From Lycium barbarum (Eukaryota; Streptophyta; Magnoliopsida; Solanales; Solanaceae), in NCBI RefSeq assembly GCF_019175385.1, contig NC_083339.1, positions 46,157,330-46,221,329 of the forward strand: a stretch of DNA of 64,000 nucleotides, in the 5' to 3' direction. The number at the start of each line of letters is the position of its first letter. Within the stretch, counting starts at the first letter, position 1. The position numbers and the translations under genes were made by a program. Shown one piece after another: positions 1-11,600 of the stretch. The notes under the pieces were generated by a model that did no database searches, was not told the origin of the DNA, and worked only from the letters and a program-made list of their open reading frames with translations.

Positions 1-94
1 CTTGACGATATTTGAAACTTGTTTGAAGTATTATGGTGTAGTTATATAAACTACTCCGACTATGACTATCTTAGTAATTTATTAAATGGATTAG

Positions 95-127
<33 letters not shown>

Positions 128-2285
128 CATATATAAAAGTGGGCAGCCCCCACCCCCCTCCCTTTTTTTTCATCCTTATCCCAAGTAAGATATAAAACCT
201 TTTGGCTCTTATCCTCTTCACCACCCCCCAATTTCGTTTTTCTCCAAGGAAATAAAACACCAAAACCTCTCTCGTATCATAATATTCATCCTCTAAATCA
301 ATCATTAAGACTTGCTTTGGTTGAGCCCCAAACAACTCTACGCGATTGAGGTAAGTTACAAACCCATTTTTGAACTGGACTGTTGTTAGTGTTTTCAGCA
401 TAATCCTTTGTATAAAGCTCAGTTTTAAGTGATTAAATATATTATGGAAAGCTATTTAATAGAGCTACATCTTTCATTTAGGCTCCAAAACCCAGTTTTG
501 CTTGTATTTACTCGAAAAGAGGTGACGAAGTACAGGGCAGGTGCTGCCCAGATTTCGGTTTTGCAAACCCTACATGTACTATTGTTAGTATTTTGAGCAT
601 ATATTGTATTAAAAAACTACTGTAGGAGTGATTTAAATTTATCTGATACCCCAAGACATGTATCTACAACTTAGATTAAGGCCACAAAGCCTATTTTTGC
701 CGTTTACCCCTTTGAAACTGAACCACAATGCAAGATAATAGTATTGTCCAGAATTCCTGTTTTGATAGTTTATGGTGATTTTCAGTGATTTCATGTTTAG
801 TTTCGACGTACTGAAACCATTGAAGTTAAGTAGATATTTGATTATGTATTTAAGGTACATATGCTCTATTACAAGCTAAGAGGAATTGTTTGACGAAGTG
901 GACTTTGATTGGTCTATGGCGTAGAGGATTTGAACTGCTCGAGTTATGGTAGAACTTGTTATGTGGTAAAACGCCAAGGTTTGTGTATAAACTTGAACTC
1001 GGAATATCTTGATTTTCGGGAAGTTTTGAAGTATCTTGAGGGGTTGTTTCCTTACTCTTCATCTTATATCTTTGTGTGGTTATTATCTCAAGCATTGCAA
1101 AACTTTCGCTAAATCGCCCAGTTATACGAATTGCTTGATTATTTCGCATTCTTGTTGGAACTATGTCCTTTTTGTTACGGTGACTTTGTCACCGATATCG
1201 GTATGCCTCTTGATTCGGATATTGCCCATCTTGACTTTGGATTTACATTTCGTCTTGATGATGGATTTTCATCCTTTTTTTAGTACGAGTGGAAAGACAC
1301 TTTCCACATGGCTCTTGAATCTCTTGATTATTGGGTGAAGACCTTTCTTGATTTGGGGCTTCGGTCCATCATGATATTGATTATGCTTGGTGTGATGGCA
1401 TGATGTACTTATTGGGTGAAATTGGTTATTTGACAGACTCTCTTGAATTGAATTATAAGCTTTCTTGACACTTGAGCCTTCGAATATTGATATTGATATT
1501 TTGAAACTCTTCAAGGTTTGGTATTTGATACTTTCGATATACTGGGTTACTTGATTTATTTTTATCTCATTGAGCTACCTAAATGGCTCCAAGCTCAAAG
1601 TTTATACACTATTAAGCTTTATGCTTAGCAATAGATGTTTTCTATCGTAGGTAATGTACGGGAAGATATTTGAAGATGGCCATTTGGAGTAGACTTTTTG
1701 GGAGCCTTAGTGAAGATCACATTTGCATATGCATCCAGGTCCTGTAAAATTTTGGGGACTTTTACATGATCCATAGGTAACACTTACGTATGAAATTCTG
1801 GCGGGTTGTTTGACACAAGACCATATGCTTGTACCTTGAACTTGGTGACTTGTTTTGCTATTTTAGGGTGTGCTTTCAACCCAAGTCATGCCATGTACTT
1901 GGTTTACATTTTGCGTTGTAATTATGTACAAAGGAAGATACTAGTTTATGTGATAATCGCAAGTTTGAGTTTCGTGTAACTTATGGACCCGCAGTAGTGT
2001 TGATTTTAAAATATAATTTCAAAACGAAGTTTCTTAAATATGTTGACTATTTGAGAAGGGCATTACCATTTTAAATTGATAGTATGATATTGTATTTCAT
2101 CTAAGAAATTTTTCAAAGGGTACAATGGGAAAAAAATGTCGCACTTTCTACCCTTTTTTGCATGGGCCTATTTCCCCTATTAAATATTTTTGTGAATATC
2201 TTTTGGCCTAAATTTCTTCTAAACGTTGTAAGTGTGGAATTAGCTTTTGTTTCATAAGTGGAATCCTCCCTAAGGGGATGCCACA
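1..2285 (+). repeat. Element A 5' LTR (left end outside window)
   Basis: This matches the 5' LTR of B base for base apart from a handful of changes. It ends in ...GGGGATGCCACA at 2285, five bases before the PBS. About 100 bp of the LTR start, seen in B at 17804-17902, lie outside the window. A TATAAAA box at 132-138 follows a (TA)n run at about 90-121. A consensus splice donor (GAG|GTAAGT, G at 351) and an acceptor-like site (TTTTCTATCGTAG|GT, ending 1650) lie within the LTR. Confidence 0.9.
132..138 (+). promoter_or_regulatory. TATA box of element A LTR
   Basis: TATAAAA follows the TA microsatellite and precedes a C-rich stretch. The same box is at 18022-18028 (B 5' LTR) and about 24655-24664 (B 3' LTR), so it is conserved between diverged LTRs. 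This fits a U3 core promoter; the start site is inferred about 30 bp downstream. Confidence 0.6.
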
Positions 2286-2290
2286 AGTTT

Positions 2291-2302
2291 TGGTATCAGA
2301 GC
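2291..2302 (+). other. Primer-binding site, initiator tRNA-Met type (element A)
   Basis: TGGTATCAGAGC lies five bases after the LTR end. It is the standard plant retrotransposon PBS complementary to the 3' end of initiator methionine tRNA, where minus-strand DNA synthesis starts. Confidence 0.92.
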
Positions 2303-2447
2303 CTAGGTTTGTGATTCTAGGACTTTTGTTGTTACTTGTTGGTATACTTGTTCCTTTTTTTAACATGTTCTGTTGAGTGTATTGGGCATATGCATCATGT
2401 ACACGTCTCTAATGCAATGTGATCTTCCCTTATGGAGGAATTAAGTT

Positions 2448-2951
2448 ATGGCCTTTTCTTCCTCTAATAGACCTATGGAAGCCGCTCGTAAGGGTTTAAA
2501 TAACTCTAAAGCCCAACCTCACTTACAAGAAGGGGTTGGAGAACAGTTTTCTGATTCTAATCTTCCTTATACTAGTGGATCTGAATTGGAAAATAATCAG
2601 GGTATAAAAGTTGGGCCACATCCTCAAATGAGTCATAGTACTAGTGCTGTTGATCCTCCTTTTCAACAAATGGCTGATTTCATTCGTCGCATGGCTAGAA
2701 GAATGCCCGACCCTAATGAAATGAACTTTGAGAAAATGAGAAAAATGGGTGGAGTTGTGTTTGAAGGCACTGTTGGTACTACGGATGCCGAGTAGTGGTT
2801 GGAGCGCATGGAAAGAGTATTTGAGTAATTAGAGTGTTCAGATGCTGCCAAATTTAAGTAAGTTGTCTCACTGTTACAAAAAGATGCTTATGACTGGTGG
2901 GTAAGTGTACCGAATGCCAAGGAAAAACCTCATGTTCTTACTGGTGGGTAA
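2448..2951 (+). pseudogene. gag: gag pseudogene, element A
   Basis: The reading frame opens with MAFSSSNRPMEAARKG and runs 115 codons to a TAG at 2793. The following codons still read as capsid-type gag (WLERMERVF, KDAYDWW) but carry further stops. A 15-bp direct repeat (ACTGGTGGGTAAGTG, near 2893 and 2939) marks a region where the rest of capsid and the CCHC zinc knuckle are missing. The stops are the same as in B at 20338. Gag would form the virus-like particle; this copy cannot make a full-length protein. Confidence 0.8.
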
Positions 2952-3583
2952 GTGAAGGATTTTCCTAATCCTAACCCTACTTCTTCTCCGTGTATGGAAG
3001 GCTTAGTTCAGAAACCTATTACCACTCCTTCTCAAGGGAATAGAGGTGCAAGATCTAGAAACACACACGCAACAGGTGCAGGTGGAGCCAATCAAGCTAG
3101 TGGATCAAGAGCTACAACACGAGCTTATGCTATGAGACAGAGGGATGACCAAGATGGAGCACATGTGGTTATTGGTAAATTTCACTTATTTGGTTTATGT
3201 GTTGTTAAATTATTTGATCTTGGTTTTACACATTTCTATGTTTCCTCATCATTGGTTTTTCCTAAAATGTGAAATCTGTGAGACTTGATTGTGGTGTGCT
3301 TGTCCAAAGTCCTTTGGGTCAACAGGTTGTTTGTAATCAAATCTATCGAGGTTGTCCCTTGGTGATTCAAAATCTAGTCTTCCCTGCTGATTTGATTGAA
3401 ATGACTTTTCGAGACTATGATGTCATCATGGGTATGGATTGGTTTCATAGATACCATGCGGTAGTTGACTGTAGGTCAAAGCATGTGACCTTTAGAGCTC
3501 CTTTATTTTCAAACATCATTGGTCAAGGTGAAAGATCATTGACATCAAATATTATCTTCGGTTGTGGCAAGAAAGATGGTTAG
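2952..3583 (+). pseudogene. Protease pseudogene, element A
   Basis: The segment reads as a gag tail (RAYAMRQRDDQDGA) followed by a retropepsin-like domain. The usual active-site region (LFDxGST in relatives) reads LFDLGFT, so residues after the catalytic Asp are changed. A stop and a one-base frame change occur at about 3269. The downstream frame has the conserved [19 protein letters not shown] block of gypsy proteases. It is broken in the same way as element B. Confidence 0.8.
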
Positions 3584-4671
3584 TAAGGGTTGTGAAGCTT
3601 ATCTTACTCATATATTTGATACACACCTGGAAAGTCCAAGCCTTAAGGATATACTAGTTGTATGTGAATTTTCTGATGTTTTCCCTAAAAATCATGGTGG
3701 ATTACCCCCCCAAAAAGGGAAGTTGAATTTCCTATAGAGGTTGTTCCTGGAACTACTCCTATTTCTTTAACTCCTTATCGAATGACTCCAGCAGAATTGA
3801 AGGAGTTGAAAATTCAATTGCAAGAACTTCTTGAGAAAGGTTTTATTTGCCCAAGTGTTTCTCCCTGGGGAGCTCCTATTTTATTTGTGAAAAAGAAAGA
3901 TTGAACTCTTAGGCTTTGTATTGATTACCGGCAATTGAACAAGGTAACAATTCAAAATAGATATTCACTGCCAAGGATTGATGATTTATTTGACCAGCTA
4001 AAGGGTTATAGGTTGTTCTAAAGAAATTGACTTGAGGTCTGGGTATTACCAACTGCGAGTAAGTGAGCAAAGATGTCCCAAAAACTGCCTTTAGGACTCG
4101 ATATGGTCATTATGAATTTTTGATGACGCCATTCGGGTTGACGAATGCTCCTGCGACATTCATGGATCTAATGAATCGTGTGTTTAAGCCTTATCTTGAT
4201 CAATTTGTGGTGGTATTTATAGATGATATTTTAATATATTCCAAGAATAGTGAAAATCATGAAAAGCATCTCCGGATTGTTTTGCAAATTTGGGAAGAGA
4301 AAAGGCTTTATGCTATGCTTTCCAAATGTGAAATTTGGCTTGGTGAAGTGGCTTTTCTGGGACATGTTGTGTCAGCTGAAGGTGTGAAGGTGGATCCTAG
4401 TAAGATTCAAGCTATTATTGAATGGAAACCTCCTAAAAGTCCAACTGAAATAAGAAGTTTCTTGGGCTTAGCGGGATACTATAGAAGGTTTGTCAAAGGA
4501 TTATCCATTATGGCCTCTCCTTTGACTAAACTCTTGAGGAAGGATGTAAAGTTCGTATGGGATGACAAATGCCAAGAGAGCTTTGAAAAGCGCAAATCCT
4601 TATTGACACAAGCTCCTATACTTAAACTGAAGGGAAAGAGTATGTGATATATAGTGATGCTTCTCATCATG
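3584..4671 (+). pseudogene. Reverse transcriptase pseudogene, element A (3'-truncated)
   Basis: The RT domain is in several frames. It starts with the protease-RT linker and [21 protein letters not shown] (stop TGA at 3902), then [16 protein letters not shown] frame break near 4015-4030 falls just before motif A. From 4063 an open stretch of 194 codons carries [12 protein letters not shown], the catalytic [10 protein letters not shown] and [11 protein letters not shown]. RNase H begins at about 4648 in another frame and is cut off at 4671 by the junction with element J. Confidence 0.85.
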
Positions 4672-5452
4672 CGTCTTCGGAATATCCTCCACCATAACCT
4701 TCAGCTGATGGTAGCTCAATCTCAAGCCGATCTTATAGAAGACCGATGCACCCTGAAGTTGATCAAACGAGTCATCTATGCTGGGTATCAGATACTTGTT
4801 TCCAATTGTAACCTTGTTCAACTATCGATAGTCGATACACATCCGCATAGTACCATCTTTCTTCTTCGCAAACAACACGAGAGCACCCAAGGGGAAACAC
4901 TGGATCTAATGAATCCCTTACCCAACAAATCCTGCAATTGCTCCTTACTGTCTCAACTCGGAGCCACACAATAGTGTGGAATAGAAATAGGATGAGTGCC
5001 TGGTTCCAAATCAATGCAAAAATCAATATCCCGATCAAGTGGCATACCAGGAAAATCTGTGGGGAAACCCTCTAAAAACTCACTAACCACTGGTACCCAC
5101 TCTAAGGAAGGAGTATATGTACTAGTATACCGGATATGCGCCAAGTAAGATACACACCCCTTATCCACCAGCTTCTTCGCCCGAATGAACGATATAATCT
5201 TGTTGGGAGCAGAGCTAGGAGTGCCCTTCTAGTCAAATCTCAAAATTCTTAGCATGGCCAACGTGTGCGTCTCGGCTTGACAGTCTAGAATCGCATGATA
5301 AGGAGATAACCAATTCATGCCTACGATAATATGGAAATCCACTATGGTGAGGATCGCCAAATCTACCCAAGTATTGTAACCCATGAATGAAACCACACAA
5401 GAATGATAGACTCGATCTACTACCACAAAAACTTCGACAAGAGTAGAGATAT
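4672..5452 (-). pseudogene. Element J: protease-RT fragment of an older Ty3/gypsy element
   Basis: Read on the minus strand from 5452 down. A protease block (VVVDRVYHSCVV, then HIIVGMNWLSPYHAILDC at about 5426-5260) is followed by a protease-RT linker (VPVVSEF...DIDFCIDLEPGTHPISIP, 5168-4953), then RT start motifs and [24 protein letters not shown] (4821 onwards). The motif A region reads [12 protein letters not shown], so the catalytic Asp is Gly. Several frame changes are present. Its right side is interrupted by C at 5453. Its left side meets element A head-on at 4671/4672. It is the oldest recognisable substrate in the window. Confidence 0.8.
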
Positions 5453-5746
5453 TGTTATGCCTCTCGTTCTCGTCATAGCAGAACTTATGGTTTCATAGTC
5501 GGGTATGCCTTTGTATTTGAGACCCGTGTATGAGTTTTAGAGATAGAAAGTGTCTTACTCCATACACAAAGGTACCGACAGGTATTCCTGGTAATTTATA
5601 GGATTAAAAGTCAAACGAATCGAATCGACGCGATCTAAGCTGAATCTAAGAAATCTGCAGACACCAGTTATCATCGACGAGTTGTCATTGTGCGGCGTCT
5701 ATAGGGTTCCGCAGCCTCAAATCTGTAGGCATAGGTCAACGGGACA

Positions 5747-5830
5747 GTCGATGGACCATCGACACGTTAACGAGTCGTCAACCCGCTCGTCGAACTGTAC
5801 CGCTGGGACTTTTTAATTCCAAGTATAAAT
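5747..5830 (+). promoter_or_regulatory. U3 palindrome and TATA box of element C
   Basis: GTCGATGGACCATCGAC at 5747-5763 is an inverted repeat with 8-bp arms around one base. Further CGACGAG/CTCGTCG inverted motifs lie near 5677 and 5786. TATAAAT follows at 5824-5830. The arrangement (palindrome, then TATA) recurs with unrelated sequence in D, E, H and I. Promoter function is inferred. Confidence 0.55.
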
Positions 5831-5952
5831 ATGTGGTCCATGACTCTATTTCTCATTTTCTCTCTTCCAAGTCAGATAAAAACCCTAGTATATTTACTTC
5901 CAACATTTTCCATCTTTATAGTGGAGATTTGGTAAGGTCCAAGCCTCATAAA

Positions 5953-5957
5953 CCTTA
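5953..5957. repeat. Target-site duplication of H (CCTTA), left copy
   Basis: CCTTA at 5953-5957 is repeated exactly at 15784-15788, directly outside the two LTRs of H. A perfect 5-bp duplication is the mark of gypsy integration and fixes both ends of H. Confidence 0.9.
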
Positions 5958-7276
5958 TGTCACGACCCAACCCCGTCGGCCATGACTAGTGCCCGAGCTG
6001 GACACTCGTATACATACGTGTTAGATATAGTCAAACTGAATCTAAGAACAATATGGAAACTTGCAAAAGAACTCCAAAGGTTCATAACGTCATCTTACGT
6101 ATATATCCAGATAACCTGTCTCCTGAGGAGTCACAACTTATCAAATCATAATATGATACGCAAGCCGACAAGGCTGCCACTACATATCAATACCATAAGC
6201 AAGCCGACAAGGCTGCCACTACAAACGAACATATCCATAGCACATCGTATAGACACAGCTGAACAAAACGTATACACAACCCACACATATGTCTACAGAC
6301 CTCTAAGAGTACAAGAGTGAAATACGACAGGACAGGGCCCCGCCGTAACCCTGGATATATATATAAGTCTATATAAAAGATCTGCACCAAAATACCTGGG
6401 CTCAGAAACAATGGAGCTCTCCAAACAGCTAAGCAGAAGTCTTAAGCTGGAGGATCACGAAATTGAGTATCTGTACCTGCTGGCACGAAACGCAGCCCCC
6501 TGAAGAAAGGGAGTCAGTACGAGATATGTACTGAGTATATAAAGCATGAAATACAATAAAGAGGGTCATGACTGAAATAGAGATTACAAGAGACAAGTAT
6601 GACAATCAGAGATACCAATACACTGCCTTATGAATGTAAATCATGCATATCAATATCATATATCATAGCCGGCCCATCATGGGACTCGGTGAATAAAGTC
6701 ATCATATACCATCCTCGACGCCATAATCACATCATCATATCGTCACATCATCATATATATATATACCATACCCGGCCCTCTAGTGTGGGACTCAGTGAAA
6801 CTGTGCACGAAAACATACCCGGCCCAGGACTCGGTGAAAGATATATTGAGGCATGCACGAGCAGAGTAGTGAGCAACCATATGCAAACTAAGTCATATCC
6901 GAGACTCGATAGAATAATCAAAATAAACTATCATTTGAAAATCAAGACAATAATCATATCAAGTACCCTTCGAATGTCATAATGGATTATATAAAAACAG
7001 GACGCCTGAAATCATAGGCACGTATCAAGACATAATAAAATAAGTCTTGGGAATCAAGAACATTAGCCATCCTAGTGTCTCTAAAAATAGGAGCTTCTTT
7101 GGAGTCATATACACGTCGTTTGTTTGTTTCATCAAGATCATGCCAAAAAGAAGGAAGGGTTAGCTTTACATACCTTACGTCGTCCAAGGAACTCAACTTA
7201 ATCACGAACTTTTCACAATTAATATGCCAAACCTATAATCGTAAGAATATGCACGTGACTTAAGAAGGCTTTCGTA

Positions 7277-7277
7277 T

Positions 7278-7311
<34 letters not shown>
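7277..7311. repeat. (TA)n microsatellite in H 3' LTR
   Basis: An uninterrupted AT run of about 34 bases. In the other H LTR (near 14509) it is only a few repeats long, so it expanded or contracted after insertion. Confidence 0.9.
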
Positions 7312-7317
<6 letters not shown>

Positions 7318-8008
7318 TAACTTATTTCTAAAACGAAACGGGCAGCTTCTCCCTTATATCATTAGTATCTCCCAATTCGGTATATCACCACAACAGCCCA
7401 ACTACAATAAATAAATCTCAAAAACACAACAATATACTTAATTTACTGCAACAATCCATCCAATATATATCCTTAAAATCAATCCCTTAAACCTATCTTT
7501 ATTTCTAACGGAATTTTGACAACATTTCCTTTCTATTCTGAACAATCCCAATACCTCAATTCAGCTAACAAACCATAATATCAATATTAACAAAAATACC
7601 CAACATTTATCCACAATAATATAACTAAATCCACCATAGAATCCATCCAAATCAACACATAATCCCCAACTACTTAATACAACATATACGACAATTACAT
7701 CAACATTTTCAACATTCTAATCCGCCAAATCTATCAATAAACATGTAAATAACATCACAGACAACTTAAACATACCTTATGTAGTACATAACCACGAAAT
7801 CAACACCATGCAAAGCTAATTTTTGGTTCAAAACGACGACAATAATTTGTTCTTCACTTCACTCTTCACGGGCCTCGGGATTTGGGGCCTCGAACTTGAT
7901 CAAACTCTCACTTTCTCTCTCTAATCTCTCCTCCCTCTCTCTCTAACCTTCCATAAGCTTGCTGAACTTTATATCACATTATCATGCTGTTTATGACTTG
8001 TTTGGAGT

Positions 8009-8062
8009 CTATTTATAGTGACAAAAGGCGGTGGAGTGGTCCTGCCACGTGTCCACCATGTG
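8009..8062 (-). promoter_or_regulatory. U3 core promoter of H: TATA box, G-box and inverted repeat
   Basis: The minus strand reads CTATAAATAG at about 8008-8018. Upstream of it lies a GGTGGA...TCCACC inverted repeat containing a CACGTG G-box (about 8030-8057). The other LTR copy (about 15214-15260) keeps the G-box but has CATAAATAG. G-boxes are bound by plant bZIP/bHLH factors; stress control is only a possibility. Confidence 0.5.
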
Positions 8063-8596
8063 TCAGGCTCTCTACTTGCGGCCAGCCCCTTTGTTCAGTA
8101 AAACAGTCATATCTCTTGATTCCGATTTTGAATAAATTCCCCCGACCTATGGTTCGAAAGATAATTCAATTATCTACAACTTTAATTTTAGGAGTTTTCC
8201 CCAATTCCAAAATAATTATGCGGTTATGGTCTCCCGAAGTCAGATCACCCGAAAACGTAACTTAAAAATATCTTTTTGGAGGGCTTACACTTGGATTTGG
8301 CTCAAGGGTCCTTCTTGAGTTGTGTTTAACATCACATATATTGTCCATATAAATTATCATATGTCCTTTATAAAAATCCCATCATGTGGACCCCACCTCA
8401 GCTTACGGTTACGAGGGCTATATATCTTTTAACATATCATTCCAATCATATTGTACGAATTCCAAATATCATACTCGTGCTATCCTCATGCTACTACTGT
8501 AGAATTTCATTCTTTATACTTGTAATATTTGCTCCTCCTCGAGCTCACATTAAGCCGTCTGTAGCCTTAGTAACACGAAATTTTCTGGGTGTAACA

Positions 8597-8632
8597 TCCT
8601 TCCCCCCTTTGGAACATTCGTCCTCGAATGTT
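8597..8632 (-). other. Polypurine tract and upstream hairpin of H
   Basis: On the minus strand AAAGGGGGGAAGGA abuts the 3' LTR and is the plus-strand primer. Immediately before it is an inverted repeat AACATTCG/CGAATGTT with a 4-nt loop AGGA (8613-8632). The same hairpin-PPT pair is present in D, E, G and I. Confidence 0.85.
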
Positions 8633-11600
8633 AAACTAATCCTGCACTCTCAATGCTTCCTTAAACATTCTTTTACTGAATTATGCCCTTCACATGCCTC
8701 CTTCATTGGTCGATCCCTTCACTTTATGATAACGCATTCCAGCTCTCTCAGTAACCATTTCATAATATTTGTTCTTGCTCTTGCCTCTCGAGGTGATAAT
8801 TCCATGCCATTGTCTTTACTCTCTTTTCATTTCGCAGTTGGTTGACGATTGTATTACGAGCTCTTCCGCTAAAATCTTACTCTATCCCTGGTGGACTTAG
8901 TCTTAACTCGACTCTTTCTTCTTCTAAAGTTACTCCTTTAAGACGTATCGTTCACTTTATCTTACCTCTCACGCATAGACGTCCCTCATCGATTTATTAG
9001 ACTTTACAATCCCTGGAGTATTTCATGCCTCTGGTAACCTGTAGACCCTTCACAGACTCTACGAATAAGACGAAATTTCCCTTGGTGTAACATTATTTTG
9101 CTTCAATAACCTTACATTGCTCTGTTGTTACAGTCCATACTCTGGAATCTTCAGCATCATGTACCACTTCTCGACTTCTTTAACTGTCATTTTGCTTTTA
9201 GCTCTTAATCTCGATCTTTTGAGTTGGCTATCAAGTAGCGCTAGAGTTCCCTCATATTATAACTTTACATAGCTGCTCTGTGATCTGACTATCATTAACT
9301 GGTATAATTCTGAAAGAATTTTGTGATCTGACATATAAATTCACCGTCTTCTAGTGACCTGCTCGTTCTGATTGTCTCTCTTAAACCATTTCACAACTTC
9401 CCTTAACCCAACTTGTAAGACTTTAGGCGTAATATCTCGTGTCATTTCTTTATTTTTAATTCAAACCCTTCTATTGCCTCTTTACTCAGATTTTACTCTT
9501 AGTTTTTCTGTCATGCCTTATGCTGCAATCTTTACAAGAATATGTGAAGGTGCTCAAATTAGCCCGAGAATATCTTAACACCGTTTCGCTAGTCCTTATG
9601 CTTTACCTTGTATTTTCCTCTTGTATCTTTCAGTCGGTATCGGGACTCAGCTATAGCCATGTCCTATTTGCCTGCAGTACTAACTCGGTAATTTGTCTCA
9701 AACCACCTCACACCTTTCCTTAATGTATCCAGAATATCATTACTGCATTGCTATTACTGAATCCTTACTCTTCTTATCAAGTACTCACTTAGTCTCATTC
9801 TAAGCATACAAATATTCGTAGGTTGCGTAACTATTCTTGTACAACTTGTATAATATATATTCAATCCTAGTCATAGTCTTTACTTCTCTTGATTCATTAT
9901 GCTTTACATAACTCATCCATACTAAAACTTGCTTGTAGCCTATCTTATCATACTCCTTTCCCTTCCTTTATTCACCCCTTTGATTTTTCTCATATCCTAC
10001 TATAGGAGATTTTATATCCCTTCCCTTTGCTACTTATAAGTCGCAACATATTGCCAAATCTTAGCCTCTAATCTAGTATAGCATTGCTATCGTTTATAAT
10101 ATCTCTTAAGTTACTCGTTACCATTCTTTTGTCGTACTCTTTCTTTTTATAAGCACCCACTTTGTAATGCCATATCATTCAAGTTCTTTACAAAAGCTTC
10201 TCTGCACCGTCTCAAATACTATCCAGGCTTCTACCCACTTATTGTTGGCTTTCGGATCTTACTAACTTGTCTCAGCAAGGGATCTCACTTAAAGTTTAAG
10301 CATCTATATCAAATATATTGCAGTGTCAATTGTTTCCATCTTACACCTGCATTTCTCTCACCCGCTTCCCCCTTTAGGGTGTACTTATATCATTATCTAT
10401 GTATATTCTGCTCTATGTCCTCATTTTCAATCCCAAATTCATCTGACTCTTTTTCAATTCACTTGGTATACTATACCATATCCATGTCCTTTCTTTATAA
10501 TTTATAACTTTGATTATCCTCATACGAAACCTTAACAAAATCACGAAGTGACGAGAACCTTTCTATATATAGTATAAAATCTCGTCTGATGATCTGTACT
10601 CGAGTAATGCAACCCATGTAGCAACTCATCCAAGGCCACATTCTACCTACTCCAATTAGTAATTAATTAGTACTTATAGTCATTCCAAATTCTCAATTAG
10701 GTAGCACTTATATTCAGATGATAAGTGTCCAAAGTTCTCTTGTAGTATTATATCTATTCCAACCTATATCATCTGTTTCCTTTAATAAATTCACAATACC
10801 TCATCTGGTCCTCAAGTCTACAGTCCTTATCCTTTAAGGATTTCACTACTTCCAAGGTGAAGTCATATACACGCAACACCCCCTTATGCCTTATACTCTT
10901 TTACCCTTGTTGTGTACCCAACACTGGCTTCTATCTTACTCAAAATCATATCAAGTTCGTCTTAATAATGGTCTTATCTTATCACCTTGTCGCCGTACTA
11001 CACCTTTAAGTTCGTAGCTATATGTTTCCCTTCTATTTTATACTCGTATTCAATTAATTACGCCTATCTTGGGTGTTTCCTTTAGTATTCCCTTACCATT
11101 TCTTTAGTCTATGTCCATCTTTCATTCTGTGCATGAGGAATCTCATGCTACCTCTGTATCCTTCGGAAAACCCTACTCCTACATAATCCCTTTCTCATTT
11201 TCAAAACGTATTCTGTTCATCCCTGTTTGTTTTTGTCATACTAGTCATTTTCTAGCACTCATTCTACCTCGTTGCTTATCTTTCTGTAATTTGGTCTTTC
11301 ACAATTCCGTCACTTATATTACCCGTTCCCTCGGCTATGTCATAACTTGTTACTACACTGTTATCTCGCTTTCTTCTTATTTCCTTCTTTCAATTACTCC
11401 TTCTTTTCTTGTGCTCGCTATCATTTCCGTTATCATATAATCTTTATTATATACTTTCCCTACAAAACTTGATAAGCCTTTCTTATTCGTTCTATAGCTC
11501 GCTTTTCCGTTTCACATTGATCACGTCATATCCTTTAGTCACCTCCTCAGTAGGCTTTGCTCATTTTCATAACAATCCTTATTATATTCACATTACATCC

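Larger units (their letters stand above)
1..4671 (+). mobile_element. Element A: 5' part of a chromovirus-like Ty3/gypsy retrotransposon
   Basis: This is the 5' portion of an LTR retrotransposon: LTR (cut by the window start), PBS, decayed gag, protease and reverse transcriptase. It is collinear with 17903-22559 of element B. By eye I count about 13 substitutions plus a TA-repeat length difference, and every stop codon and frameshift I checked is shared. It ends abruptly in the RT/RNase H linker at about 4671, not at an LTR end, and joins an unrelated gypsy fragment in opposite orientation. The 3' half and 3' LTR are absent. It is better explained as a copied chromosomal segment than as an independent insertion. 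Confidence 0.9.
5453..5957 (+). repeat. Element C 5' LTR, first segment (U3 and start of R)
   Basis: From TGTTATGCC to the H insertion point (CCTTA, 5953-5957). It holds the TATA box at 5824-5830 and palindromic sequence upstream. The remainder of this LTR is at 15789-17347, giving roughly 2.06 kb in total. The exact start is inferred from where J coding ends and from the TGTTAT start typical of its relatives. Confidence 0.7.
5958..8596 (-). repeat. Element H 3' LTR
   Basis: Begins TGTCACGACCC and ends GGTGTAACA on the plus strand, the reverse of a TGTTACACC...GGGTCGTGACA LTR. LTR box 1 (C/G hairpin plus GCAGGT) is at about 6468-6515 and box 2 at about 7136-7185. It holds more copies of a GGACTCGGTGAA-containing tandem unit (6682-6840) than the other LTR, and a (TA)n run at about 7277-7311. 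Confidence 0.92.

Noticed and set aside
8384..8845. 153-codon ORF and many other plus-strand ORFs across 8.4-12.7 kb and 53.6-55.7 kb
   Set aside because: Antisense to H and G, pyrimidine-rich low-complexity composition, frames not kept between the two related interiors.
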